Positions 17,137 to 26,270 of a DNA stretch of 64,000 nt are shown here, in pieces. Position 1 is the stretch's first letter. Every line of letters starts with the position of its first letter. Position numbers and translations under genes: made by a program. Location: assembly GCF_002979555.1 (NCBI RefSeq), contig NZ_PCOZ01000019.1, positions 1 through 64,000 of the forward strand. The letters run 5' to 3'. The notes under the pieces are model-generated. The model was not told the origin of the DNA. It was given only the letters and a program-made list of their open reading frames with translations, and ran no database searches. This DNA is from Pseudomonas sp. MYb60 (GTDB taxonomy: Bacteria > Pseudomonadota > Gammaproteobacteria > Pseudomonadales > Pseudomonadaceae).

Positions 17137-18366
17137 CTACAGGTCCGGGGCGATGGGCAGGTCGATGCTGCCGTCGAGGAATTTGGTCGGGCCGTTGGCG
17201 TTGGGGTTGATGTCGAATTCGAAGATCTCCGTGGGCAACCACAATGTCGCGCAGGCGTTCGGAATATCCACCACGCCGCTGATATGCCCTTGCACCGGCG
17301 CCGAGCCGAGCAGCGCGTAGCCCTGGGCCGGCGAGTAGCCGAACTTGGTCAGGTAGTTGATCGCATTCAGGCACGCCTGGCGGTAAGCGACGTTGACGTC
17401 CAGGTAGTGCTGTTGGCCCTGTTCGTCTACGGAGATGCCTTCGAAGATCAGGTAGTTCTTGTAGTTCGGGGTGATCGGGCTGGGCTTGAACACCGGGTTT
17501 TTGATCCCATACTTGGCCATGCCGCCCTTGATCAGCTCGACTTTCATGTGCACCCAGCCGGCCATTTCGATGGCGCCGCAAAAGGTGATTTCGCCGTCGC
17601 CCTGGCTGAAGTGCAAGTCGCCCACCGACAGGCCGGCGCCGTTGACGTAGACCGGGAAAAAGATCTTCGAACCGCGGGACAAATCCTTGATATCGCAGTT
17701 ACCGCCATGCTCGCGCGGCGGTACGGTGCGCGCGCCGGTGGCGGCGGCATCGTCGCGGGCCTGGCCCTGCATCTTGCCCATGTGCGCGGTGGCAGCCAGC
17801 GGCGCGTTGGCCAGAGGCGGGACGCGGGTCGGGTTGGTGTCGATCAGTTCCTGCTCGCGCCGGTTCCAGTCGGCGAGCATCACTGGGTCGGGCAGGCAGC
17901 CGATCAGGCCGGGGTGTATCAGGCCGGCGAAGTTAACCCCGGGAATATGGCGGGAACTGGTGAACATGCCCTTGAAATCCCAGATCGCTTTTTGGGCGCT
18001 CGGGAAGTGATCGGTCAGAAAGCCGCCACCGTTCTGGCGCGAGAAGAAGCCGTTGAAGCCCCACTGGGATTCGGCCTTGGCGCCGATATCCAGCAAGTCC
18101 ACCACCAGCAAGTCACCCGGCTCGGCGCCGTGCACACCCACCGGGCCGGAGAGGTAGTGCACGGTGGACAGGTCCACGTCGCGCACATCGCTGGCGTCGT
18201 CGTTGTTCTTGATCGCGCCGGCGGTCCAGTCGTAGGTTTCGAGGATGAAGTCATCGCCCGGCTTGACCCAGCAGGCCATCGGAATGTCTGGGTGCCAGCG
18301 GTTATGGATTTGCTCGTTCTCGGTGACAGGCTGGTTGAGGTCGACTTTGATCAGCGTTTCGGTCAT
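17137..18366 (-). CDS. fmdA: Formamidase (acetamidase/formamidase family)
   Basis: 409 residues, the usual length for FmdA, which hydrolyses formamide (and short amides) to formate and ammonia in the cytoplasm. Characteristic segments include the N terminus MTETLIKVDLNQPVTENEQ with HNRWHPDIP, the GVHGAEPGDLLVVDLLDIG region, REHGGNCDIKDLSRGSK and GDGEITFCGAIEMAG. It heads the fmdA-fmdB-amiE' operon. An operator-like palindrome 68-85 bases upstream of its start matches one ahead of urtA, suggesting joint control with urea uptake. ATG at 18366 has a purine-rich stretch upstream. Confidence 0.94.
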   Translation of the reverse strand: MTETLIKVDLNQPVTENEQIHNRWHPDIPMACWVKPGDDFILETYDWTAGAIKNNDDASDVRDVDLSTVHYLSGPVGVHGAEPGDLLVVDLLDIGAKAESQWGFNGFFSRQNGGGFLTDHFPSAQKAIWDFKGMFTSSRHIPGVNFAGLIHPGLIGCLPDPVMLADWNRREQELIDTNPTRVPPLANAPLAATAHMGKMQGQARDDAAATGARTVPPREHGGNCDIKDLSRGSKIFFPVYVNGAGLSVGDLHFSQGDGEITFCGAIEMAGWVHMKVELIKGGMAKYGIKNPVFKPSPITPNYKNYLIFEGISVDEQGQQHYLDVNVAYRQACLNAINYLTKFGYSPAQGYALLGSAPVQGHISGVVDIPNACATLWLPTEIFEFDINPNANGPTKFLDGSIDLPIAPDL

Positions 18367-18433
18367 GGACTGGCTCCTGGACGGACGACGGGTTGCGTTC
18401 GATCCAGTCTCGTGGAGCCAGCGGAAACGGGGA

Positions 18434-18451
18434 ATACGTTGGATGACGTAT
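18434..18451 (-). promoter_or_regulatory. Operator-like inverted repeat upstream of fmdA, matching the urtA site
   Basis: ATACGT and ACGTAT arms flank a short centre (plus strand ATACGTTGGATGACGTAT). Aligned with the urtA palindrome core it agrees at 14 of 18 positions by eye. It lies 68-85 bases before the fmdA ATG, nearly the same offset as the copy ahead of urtA. A dyad of this kind suits a dimeric response regulator such as the LuxR-type protein at 33388-34053. The regulator assignment is inference. Confidence 0.55.
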
Positions 18452-18455
18452 GGGG

Positions 18456-19196
18456 TCAGCGCTTGTCGCGTTTCATCTGCATGGTCAGGGTGAAACGGTC
18501 GGCGGGGTACACCGATTCCGCCACCGCAATCAGCGCGCCGTCGTCATCGCGGTACTGGCGGACGATCGTCAGGCCCAGTGCGCCGTTCTGCGCCTTGAGC
18601 CGGACGGCCAACTCGGCGCTCAGTTGCACCGGACGCACCTGTTGGTCGACCAGGTCGATGTGCCGCGAGCTGGCCTTGCCGATCAGCGCGGCGATCAGTT
18701 CGCCCGGGTGTTTGCGGGCTTGCGGGATGATGTCGGCAAAGGCCTGTTCTGCATAGACGTCGGTCCAGCACAACGGCGCGTTGCCGTTGCCGGCATCCAC
18801 CTTGATGCTCGACACGCAGAAGTAATGCCCGCCCGGCTCCAGGCCCAGGCGCCGCGCCAGGGCAATGTCGGCGACGAATTCGCGCACGTCCTGGATATCG
18901 CGGATATGGGTTTCGGCCACCTGCACCAGGTCGGCCACCGAGGCCATCGCCTGGGAATAGCCGCCCTGCGGCGCCGCTGCCTCGACCCGCGTACCCACGC
19001 GCTTGCGCCGCGAGACCATGCCCTGGCCCTGCAACTGGTCGATGGCCGCGCGCACAGTGTGGCGGCTCACGGCGTACAGCGAACACAGCTCGAATTCAGT
19101 GGGCAACAACGACCCCACCGGATAACGACCACTGCCGATCTGCTCGATCAAGTCCCTGGCAACCGCCGCATAACGCCTCTGGCTCACGCTTTCCAT
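18456..19196 (-). CDS. GntR family regulator, HutC subfamily (UTRA domain)
   Basis: 246 residues. The N-terminal winged helix reads RYAAVARDLIEQIGSGRYPV, GSLLPTEFELCSLYAVSRHTVRAAI and ends with the wing KRVGTRV; residues about 90-240 form a UTRA ligand-binding domain ending in YPADRFTLTMQMKRDKR. HutC-type regulators usually repress a neighbouring catabolic operon and release DNA when a pathway metabolite binds. It is divergent from the lyase/dctA-like/fumC genes across a 104-base AT-rich gap containing an inverted repeat, so it most likely controls that operon. The amidase genes downstream on the same strand are separated by about 90 bases and have their own operator. Confidence 0.9.
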   Translation of the reverse strand: MESVSQRRYAAVARDLIEQIGSGRYPVGSLLPTEFELCSLYAVSRHTVRAAIDQLQGQGMVSRRKRVGTRVEAAAPQGGYSQAMASVADLVQVAETHIRDIQDVREFVADIALARRLGLEPGGHYFCVSSIKVDAGNGNAPLCWTDVYAEQAFADIIPQARKHPGELIAALIGKASSRHIDLVDQQVRPVQLSAELAVRLKAQNGALGLTIVRQYRDDDGALIAVAESVYPADRFTLTMQMKRDKR

Positions 19197-19254
19197 TTTT
19201 ACCCTCGTTGTCGAGTTGACAGTGTATCAGCACAGGCGTAATCATAATGTACGG

Positions 19255-19269
19255 ACATATTAAATATGT
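19255..19269. promoter_or_regulatory. Inverted repeat, candidate GntR operator
   Basis: Perfect 7-base arms ACATATT and AATATGT around a single A, in the AT-rich gap between the GntR gene and the divergent lyase gene. It is about 32 bases before the lyase ATG. A TTGACA hexamer lies upstream at 19216-19221, though no good -10 at normal spacing is visible. Position and symmetry suit autoregulation plus control of the catabolic operon. Confidence 0.45.
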
Positions 19270-19300
19270 ATGGTTTAAAAATAACAATTAGGATTTTCCC

Positions 19301-20656
19301 ATGTCGAGTACCGTTTTTGATTCCGCCCTGTTCCGCGACATGTTCGGCACCGCCGAAATGCGCGGAGTGTTCTCCGATAAAGCGCTGATCGAGCGCTACA
19401 TCGAAGTGGAAGTGGCCCTGGCCCGCGCCGAAGCCCGATGCGGCGTGATCCCCGCTGAGGCCGCGGAGCAGATTGCCGCGCTGTCGCAGTACGAGGCGCT
19501 GGACCTGGCGCTGATGCAGCACGAGACCGAAATCGTCGGCTACCCGATCCTGCCGCTGGTGGAGCAACTGTCGAAGATCTGCGGCGACGCCGGCCGCTAT
19601 GTGCACTGGGGCGCGACCACCCAGGACATCATGGACACCGCTGTGGTCCTGCAGGTGCGCGCTGCCCTGGCCATCGTCGAGCGCGATATCCAGGCCGTGC
19701 GCGGCCTGCTCGCCGGCCTCGCCGCGCGTTATCGCGACACGCCAATGGCCGGCCGCACGCATTTGCAACACGCGCTGCCGATCACCTTCGGCTACAAGTG
19801 CGCGGTGTGGCTGAGCATGTTCGACCGCCACGCCGAGCGCCTGGTGGAACTGCGCCCGCGGGTGGAGATCGGCCAGTTCGCCGGGGCTGCGGGCACCCTC
19901 GCCTCCCTGGGCGACAAGGGCTTGGAGGTGCAGGAGGCGTTGATGGCCGAACTCGGCCTCGGCGTACCACAAGCCACCTGGCACGTGGCCCGTGACGGGC
20001 TGGCAGAAACCCTGAACTTCCTCGGCCTGGTCACCGGGTCGCTGGGCAAGATCGCCCTGGACATCATGATGATGATGACCAGCGAGCTGGGCGAAGTGTA
20101 CGAGCCATTCGTCAAGGGCCGTGGCGCCAGCAGCACCATGCCGCAGAAGCGCAACCCGATTTCGTGCGAACTGATGTACGCCGCTGCCAAGGGCGTGCGC
20201 CAACACGCCGGGCTGATGCTGGATGCGATGATCCAGGATTTCGAGCGCTCCACCGGCCCTTGGCAGGCCGAATGGATCGCCATCCCGGAAGCCTTCGCCC
20301 TCAGCGCAGCGTCGCTGGGCCAGGCGACGTTCATGCTCGCCGGCCTGGAAGTGCGACCGGAGCGCATGCGCAAGAACCTCGACATGACCCAAGGGTTGAT
20401 CGTGGCCGAAGCGGTAATGATGGGCCTTGCGCCTGCCCTCGGCCGCCAGGTGGCCCACGATGTGGTCTACGCCGCGTGCCGCATGGCCAACGATCAGGGC
20501 ACCAGCCTGCTCGACGCCCTGCTCGCCCAGGGTGAAGCCACGGCGCAGTTGGACGTGGCTGAGCTGCAACGCCTGACCGACCCGGCGAACTACCTGGGGC
20601 TCGCGCCGCAGATGGTGGATATCGCGCTGGCGCGCCAAGGCGCAGTGAAACGCTGA
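19301..20656 (+). CDS. Class II fumarase/aspartase-superfamily lyase (adenylosuccinate lyase / PcaB-like)
   Basis: 451 residues. The superfamily signature GASSTMPQKRNPIS is present near residue 277, with THLQHALPITFGYK carrying the general region-2 histidine and HWGATTQDIMDT as region 1. Members cleave C-N or C-O bonds in succinyl compounds to release fumarate, or act as carboxymuconate cycloisomerases. The closest look is to the PurB/PcaB-like branch, not to housekeeping PurB. Its partners are a dicarboxylate carrier and a fumarase, suggesting it releases fumarate from an imported substrate; which one is unknown. It is probably repressed by the divergent GntR protein. Confidence 0.85.
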   Translation: MSSTVFDSALFRDMFGTAEMRGVFSDKALIERYIEVEVALARAEARCGVIPAEAAEQIAALSQYEALDLALMQHETEIVGYPILPLVEQLSKICGDAGRYVHWGATTQDIMDTAVVLQVRAALAIVERDIQAVRGLLAGLAARYRDTPMAGRTHLQHALPITFGYKCAVWLSMFDRHAERLVELRPRVEIGQFAGAAGTLASLGDKGLEVQEALMAELGLGVPQATWHVARDGLAETLNFLGLVTGSLGKIALDIMMMMTSELGEVYEPFVKGRGASSTMPQKRNPISCELMYAAAKGVRQHAGLMLDAMIQDFERSTGPWQAEWIAIPEAFALSAASLGQATFMLAGLEVRPERMRKNLDMTQGLIVAEAVMMGLAPALGRQVAHDVVYAACRMANDQGTSLLDALLAQGEATAQLDVAELQRLTDPANYLGLAPQMVDIALARQGAVKR

Positions 20657-20670
20657 GCCTCGGACCTGAT

Positions 20671-20732
20671 GGAGATCTAATGTGGGAGGGGCAAGTCGAA
20701 TCGTCGCACGGCCTCTCCCACAGGGGATCTCC
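20671..20732. repeat. Long imperfect inverted repeat, REP-like hairpin
   Basis: Outer arms GGAGATC/GATCTCC and inner arms GTGGGAGGGGC/GCCTCTCCCAC form a long hairpin with about 18 bases in the loop, in the 114-base gap between the lyase and the DctA-type gene. The GTGGGAGGGGC wording resembles the other REP-type elements in this window. It may attenuate transcription or stabilise mRNA within the operon. Confidence 0.6.
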
Positions 20733-20770
20733 AGCGTTTTCATAACCATAAAAACAATGAGATCACAGAC

Positions 20771-22075
20771 ATGTCATCCACCCCTGCTAAAAAACCGCTG
20801 TACAAGGACCTGACCTTCCAGGTCGTTGCCGCCATGTTCCTGGGGATTGCCTTCGGCTTTATCGCCCCCGAGCTGGCCGCCAGTTTCAAGATCCTTGGTG
20901 ATATTTTCCTCAAGCTGATCAAGACCGCCGTTGCGCCGCTGGTGTTTTTCACCGTGGTCCACGGCATTGCCTCGGCCGGTGATATCAAGCGGGTCGGCAA
21001 GGTAGGTCTGCGCGCACTCATCTACTTCGAAGTGGTGTCCACCCTCGCCCTGGCCATCGGCTTACTGTGGGGCAACCTGCTGCAGATCGGCTCCGGCATG
21101 CACGACGCCCATCCGAGCAGCGCCGCCGCTGCCGCTGCCAATGCCGCGGTTGCCAAAGGCCACGCGCCGGCGTCGACCATGGACTTCATCTACGGCATCT
21201 TTCCCGACAACTTCGTCGGTGCCTTCGCCGGTGGTCAATTGCTGCAAGTGCTGGTGATCTCGGTGCTGTTCGGCTTCGCCCTGCTGGCGTTGAAGCCTGA
21301 GCGCCGTGAGGTGATCGAGGACGGTCTGAACCGTATCTCGGAATGCTTCTTTGAATTCATCAACCTGATCATGAAGTTCGCGCCCCTGGGTGCCTTCGGT
21401 TCGGTGGCCTACGCCGTGGGCAGCAATGGCACGGCGGTGCTGATGTCGCTGGCCAACCTGGTGCTGATGTTCTACGTGGGCATCGCGTTCTTTATCTTCG
21501 TGGTGCTGGGCGCGGTATGCCGTTTGAGCGGGTTCAGCCTGTGGCGCTTCCTCACCTACATCAAGGATGAAATCTTCATCGTGCTCGGCACCGCCTCGTC
21601 GGAAAGCGCACTGCCGCGCCTGCTGCAAAAGCTTGAGAAGTTCGGCTGCTCCAAACAAAGCGTCGGCCTGGTGCTGCCCACGGGCTATGCATTCAACCTC
21701 GACGGTACGTCGATCTACATGTCGCTGTGCGTGCTGTTTATTGCCAATGCCTACGGCGTGCCGCTGAGCTGGGAGCAACAGCTGGGCATCATCGCGATCA
21801 TGCTGGTGACGTCCAAGGGCGCGGCGGCGGTCTCGGGCGGCAGCTTCGTGGTGTTTGCGGCGACGGTCACCGCCATCGGCGTGTTGCCGACCGAAGGCCT
21901 GGCACTGCTGTTTGGCGTGTACCGCTTCATGTCGATGGCCATTGCCACCTGCAACACCATTGGCAACAGCGTGGCCACCGTGGTGGTGTCGAAGTGGTCG
22001 GGGGAGTTTTCCGAGCAGACCGCCAAGGTCGAATACCAACGTGTGCTCGGCCGTCCGGCCGGCGCGGCACTGTAG
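20771..22075 (+). CDS. Dicarboxylate/amino acid:cation symporter, DctA family
   Basis: 434 residues, inner-membrane carrier of the DAACS family that imports C4-dicarboxylates with H+ or Na+. Visible: N-terminal helix FQVVAAMFLGIAFGFIAPE, AVAPLVFFTVVHGIASAGD, the serine-rich re-entrant loop in LGTASSESALPRLL, the substrate region PTGYAFNLDGTSIYM, and the TSKGAAAVSGGSF loop. It has an Ala-rich stretch near residue 115. It sits between the lyase and fumC, so it is a pathway-dedicated paralogue and probably not the main chromosomal DctA. Confidence 0.9.
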   Translation: MSSTPAKKPLYKDLTFQVVAAMFLGIAFGFIAPELAASFKILGDIFLKLIKTAVAPLVFFTVVHGIASAGDIKRVGKVGLRALIYFEVVSTLALAIGLLWGNLLQIGSGMHDAHPSSAAAAAANAAVAKGHAPASTMDFIYGIFPDNFVGAFAGGQLLQVLVISVLFGFALLALKPERREVIEDGLNRISECFFEFINLIMKFAPLGAFGSVAYAVGSNGTAVLMSLANLVLMFYVGIAFFIFVVLGAVCRLSGFSLWRFLTYIKDEIFIVLGTASSESALPRLLQKLEKFGCSKQSVGLVLPTGYAFNLDGTSIYMSLCVLFIANAYGVPLSWEQQLGIIAIMLVTSKGAAAVSGGSFVVFAATVTAIGVLPTEGLALLFGVYRFMSMAIATCNTIGNSVATVVVSKWSGEFSEQTAKVEYQRVLGRPAGAAL

Positions 22076-22087
22076 CCGAGGCCGCCG

Positions 22088-23479
<1,392 letters not shown>

Positions 23480-23483
23480 CAAT

Positions 23484-23513
23484 GGGCATGAGCCGGATGG
23501 CCGGCTCATGCCC
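23484..23513. terminator. Hairpin between convergent fumC and the hrp-box gene
   Basis: Perfect 13-base stem GGGCATGAGCCGG / CCGGCTCATGCCC with a 4-base loop, 4 bases after the fumC stop and 8 bases beyond the end of the convergent gene. There is no strong T-tract, so it may act as a bidirectional terminator or mRNA end-stabiliser. Confidence 0.7.
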
Positions 23514-23521
23514 TAGGGGTA

Positions 23522-24667
23522 TCAAGCGGCCGGTGCTCGATTTTTATTGAGGGTATGGTTGAGGTTATGTTGGTCGAACCGGCCATCTTCCGCCCCGGGT
23601 TTGCCGCTTTCTTTCTTCTCGCCTATGTCAATTTTTCGGAACAGCTGCCGCCGGTCGAGCAGTACCTTGGCAGCCTCCCTCGCTTCCACCGTGTACTTGG
23701 AATCCGAAGGGAGCGAGTTTGCGGCTGCTTTCAATTCGTCTTCATTGACGTATTCATCATCCGCTCCCTTGGTGTATATCTTGAAGTTGTCGCTGATGGT
23801 CTGGGTGATTTCGTCGTCAGACTTAAGCCGGTAGGATGCGGTTTCCAGATCGTCCCGCGACACAGCACCGTCGTACTTGCCCGTAGCGTCCTTGTCCATG
23901 ACTTTGAACAGCCCGCCGCGCTCGCGCAGCTCCATGGCCAAGGCCACCTCCTCCGGTAAAGCAGCAGAACCGTCAGGGCGAACCCCTCCAGCAACCATGG
24001 CCAAGCTTCGGTCAGTGATGTTGCCTGGATTCGCAGGGTCCTCGAACGTGCTGAACTGCGCATGCAGCTTGTCGACCAGCGATTGATCGGTGTGGTTGGA
24101 ATACGGGCGTTCCCCGGAACCGTTCATTGGACCGTTGAACTGACCCACGCCGGCAAATCGCGGCGCTGGCGCAGGCGTATTGGCGCCGTAAGCCGGCTGT
24201 CGCCAGTCGACCGAGGGCGCGTAATTACTGTCCAAGCGCATTTGCGACATATAGCCGTTCTGTTGACCAGGAAACCGGCTCATTCTTTGACTTTCTTGAT
24301 CTCGCAAGCGGTCTATCGTCAGCCCGACGTCGTCCCGACTGATGAAGCCGTCTGTTCGCCCTCCGTGCTGGGCGCCATCCATAGACTTCAACAGCTCAGG
24401 ACGCTGGAGCAGCCTGTGCGCCAACTCCTTCATGTGATGATCGAACGCATCATAGGCTGGGCCTTCGGCCATTTGCTGAAGTCCATACGGCGTCACCGCA
24501 CCACCGCATCGGTCCTGAATGTCTTTGAAATGATTGTATAACTCCTCAGACACTGCCAAGTCGGAAGGTTTCATCAGTCCGTGGTTCGCGAAGTTGCTGG
24601 ACTGCTGCTTATATTGATTGAAATCACCGCGACACAGCGCCGGCTGACGAAAATCTACACAGGTCAT
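23522..24667 (-). CDS. HrpL-regulon protein with three EF-hand-like repeat units, probable type III secretion substrate
   Basis: 381 residues, no signal peptide, no membrane helices, polar and Gln/Asn/Asp-rich, and lower in GC than its neighbours. Residues about 42-121, 202-281 and 292-373 are three copies of one unit of about 80 residues. Each has an F..F/I helix and loop followed by a basic helix, L.K.MD and a calcium-loop-like stretch: DGFISRDDV in unit 1, DGAVSRDDL in unit 2 and DGRFDQHNL in unit 3. A Pro/Gly-rich linker separates units 1 and 2. The DG.ISRDDL wording recalls the HrpK/HrpF/NolX type III translocon proteins. A perfect hrp box lies 70 bases upstream, so HrpL-type control is likely. 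No other secretion genes are nearby. Function is unknown. Confidence 0.75.
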   Translation of the reverse strand: MTCVDFRQPALCRGDFNQYKQQSSNFANHGLMKPSDLAVSEELYNHFKDIQDRCGGAVTPYGLQQMAEGPAYDAFDHHMKELAHRLLQRPELLKSMDGAQHGGRTDGFISRDDVGLTIDRLRDQESQRMSRFPGQQNGYMSQMRLDSNYAPSVDWRQPAYGANTPAPAPRFAGVGQFNGPMNGSGERPYSNHTDQSLVDKLHAQFSTFEDPANPGNITDRSLAMVAGGVRPDGSAALPEEVALAMELRERGGLFKVMDKDATGKYDGAVSRDDLETASYRLKSDDEITQTISDNFKIYTKGADDEYVNEDELKAAANSLPSDSKYTVEAREAAKVLLDRRQLFRKIDIGEKKESGKPGAEDGRFDQHNLNHTLNKNRAPAA

Positions 24668-24736
24668 GGTTAATCCTCAGACGTTGGAATGAATCACTGC
24701 CAGCCCGTCTCAAAAGCGAGTAGGGCTAGCCCTCCG

Positions 24737-24765
24737 TCTGTGGTTGCGAGTAGTAGAACGGTTCC
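24737..24765 (-). promoter_or_regulatory. hrp box (HrpL-type ECF sigma promoter)
   Basis: On the minus strand GGAACC (24765-24760), 16 bases, then CCACAGA (24743-24737). This is an exact match to the published consensus GGAACC-N15/16-CCACNNA recognised by HrpL in Pseudomonas. It faces the gene starting at 24667, with 70 bases between box and ATG. Confidence 0.88.
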
Positions 24766-24811
24766 TGCAGTTATCAGTGAAGGTACTCTTTACCGCAGGA
24801 ATTTTTCCCAG

Positions 24812-25501
24812 TCACACCGACAGATAGCGGCTGATCGTCGCCTCATCCACCCGGTCCCGGGTTTCCTCGATCACAAATCGCCCCTTCTCGATCACCAGGA
24901 ACCGATCGGCGATTTCCAGCGTGAAGGACAGCACCTGCTCTGAGACGACGATGGTCAAGTCCCGCAGGGTGCGGATTTCTTTGAGCGTGCGGGCAATGTC
25001 CTTGATGATCGACGGCTGGATGCCTTCGGTGGGTTCGTCCAGCAGCAGCACCTTGGGGTTGGTGGCCAGCGCGCGGGCAATCGCCAATTGCTGTTGCTGG
25101 CCGCCGGAGAGGTTGCCGCCCTTGCGCGATTGCATGTCGTAGAGCACCGGGAACAGCGCGTACAAATCGTCGGGCACCTTGCCGCGTGCCGAGGCCGGCA
25201 GGCCGGTCTGGATGTTTTCCAGGACGCTCATGCTGGGAAAAATCATGCGGCCCTGGGGCACGTAGGCAATGCCCCGCTCCACCCGCTCATGGGTTTCCAG
25301 CGCCGAAACGTCCTGGCCATCCACACTCACCTGGCCGTGCCATTGCGGCAGGATGCCCATCAGGCTCTTGAACAGGGTGGTCTTGCCCATGCCATTGCGG
25401 CCCATCACCGCAACGATCTCGCGCTTGGCCACGTTGAGGTCCAGGTCGTGGAGAATCTGGCTCTGGCCGTAGCCGCAGGACAACTGGTCGATCTTGAACA
25501 T
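24812..25501 (-). CDS. urtE: Urea ABC transporter ATP-binding subunit UrtE
   Basis: 229 residues, LivF-type ATPase. Walker A GRNGMGKTTLF near residue 37, signature LSGGQQQQLAIARALA, Walker B KVLLLDEPTEGIQPS followed by the switch region. It is the last gene of urtABCDE, the high-affinity urea (short amide) importer of the branched-chain amino acid ABC type. I start at ATG 25501 (MFKIDQLSCGYG) because an upstream in-frame extension would run into urtD, which ends at 25512. Confidence 0.95.
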   Translation of the reverse strand: MFKIDQLSCGYGQSQILHDLDLNVAKREIVAVMGRNGMGKTTLFKSLMGILPQWHGQVSVDGQDVSALETHERVERGIAYVPQGRMIFPSMSVLENIQTGLPASARGKVPDDLYALFPVLYDMQSRKGGNLSGGQQQQLAIARALATNPKVLLLDEPTEGIQPSIIKDIARTLKEIRTLRDLTIVVSEQVLSFTLEIADRFLVIEKGRFVIEETRDRVDEATISRYLSV

Positions 25502-25511
25502 GCCTGCTTCC

Positions 25512-26270
25512 TCAGTGGCCCAAATACACTTCAATGACTTTAGGATTGCTTTGCACCGACTCCATGCTGCCCTCGGCCAGCACCTTGCCCTGGTGCAGCA
25601 CGGTGACCTTGTGGGCGATGCTTTTGACGAATTCCATGTCGTGCTCGATCACCAGCACCGAGCGCCCCTGGCTGATGCGGTTGAGCAACTCGGCGGTTTG
25701 CGCGCGCTCGTTGACGCTCATGCCGGCCACCGGCTCGTCCAGCATCAGCAGCTCCGGGTCTTGCATCAGCAGCATGCCGATCTCCAGCCACTGTTTTTGC
25801 CCGTGGGACAGCAAGTCGGCCTGTTGTTGCAGCAGGTCGCCGAGGAAGATCTCCCGTGCCACCGCCTCCACCCGTGCGATCACCTGGGCATTGCGTTTGA
25901 AGAACAGCGCACCCCATACCTTGCGGCCCGCGGGGTAGGACATCTCCAGGTTTTCGAATACGGTGAGGTTTTCGTAGATCGACGGGTTCTGGAACTTACG
26001 CCCTACACCGGCACGGACGATGTTGTACTCGCGCATCTTCGTCAGTTCCTGCCCGTCGAACTGGATGCTGCCGCTGGTGGCGCGAGTCTTGCCGCAGATC
26101 AGGTCGAGCACCGTGGTCTTGCCGGCACCGTTGGGGCCGATCACCACGCGCACTTCGTTGCGGTCGATATACAGGTTGAGGTTGTCGACAGCCTTGAAGC
26201 CGTCGAACGACACGGTGAGGCCTTCGATGGCCAGCACCGGTTTTTTCATTTCGAAGCCGACGGCGGTCAT
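25512..26270 (-). CDS. urtD: Urea ABC transporter ATP-binding subunit UrtD
   Basis: 252 residues, LivG-type ATPase. Walker A GPNGAGKTTVLDLI, the Q-loop region GVGRKFQNPSIYENLTVFEN, signature LSHGQKQWLEIGMLL, Walker B PELLMLDEPVAGM and the switch histidine in VIEHDMEFV. It pairs with UrtE as the two ATPases of the importer. The start overlaps the urtC stop by 4 bases, implying translational coupling. An internal ATG 7 codons later (MKKPVLAIEG) is a possible alternative start. Confidence 0.95.
   Translation of the reverse strand: MTAVGFEMKKPVLAIEGLTVSFDGFKAVDNLNLYIDRNEVRVVIGPNGAGKTTVLDLICGKTRATSGSIQFDGQELTKMREYNIVRAGVGRKFQNPSIYENLTVFENLEMSYPAGRKVWGALFFKRNAQVIARVEAVAREIFLGDLLQQQADLLSHGQKQWLEIGMLLMQDPELLMLDEPVAGMSVNERAQTAELLNRISQGRSVLVIEHDMEFVKSIAHKVTVLHQGKVLAEGSMESVQSNPKVIEVYLGH

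Noticed and set aside
16787..17581. Longer minus-strand frame giving a 264-residue FmdB
   Set aside because: The extra N-terminal part overlaps fmdA in another frame; the zinc-ribbon start MPTYEYAC at 17134 is the family start.
24700..24735. AGGGCTAGCCCT palindrome upstream of the hrp-box gene, considered as an operator
   Set aside because: Only 12 bases, GC-rich and downstream of the hrp box; no second copy or regulator nearby supports it.
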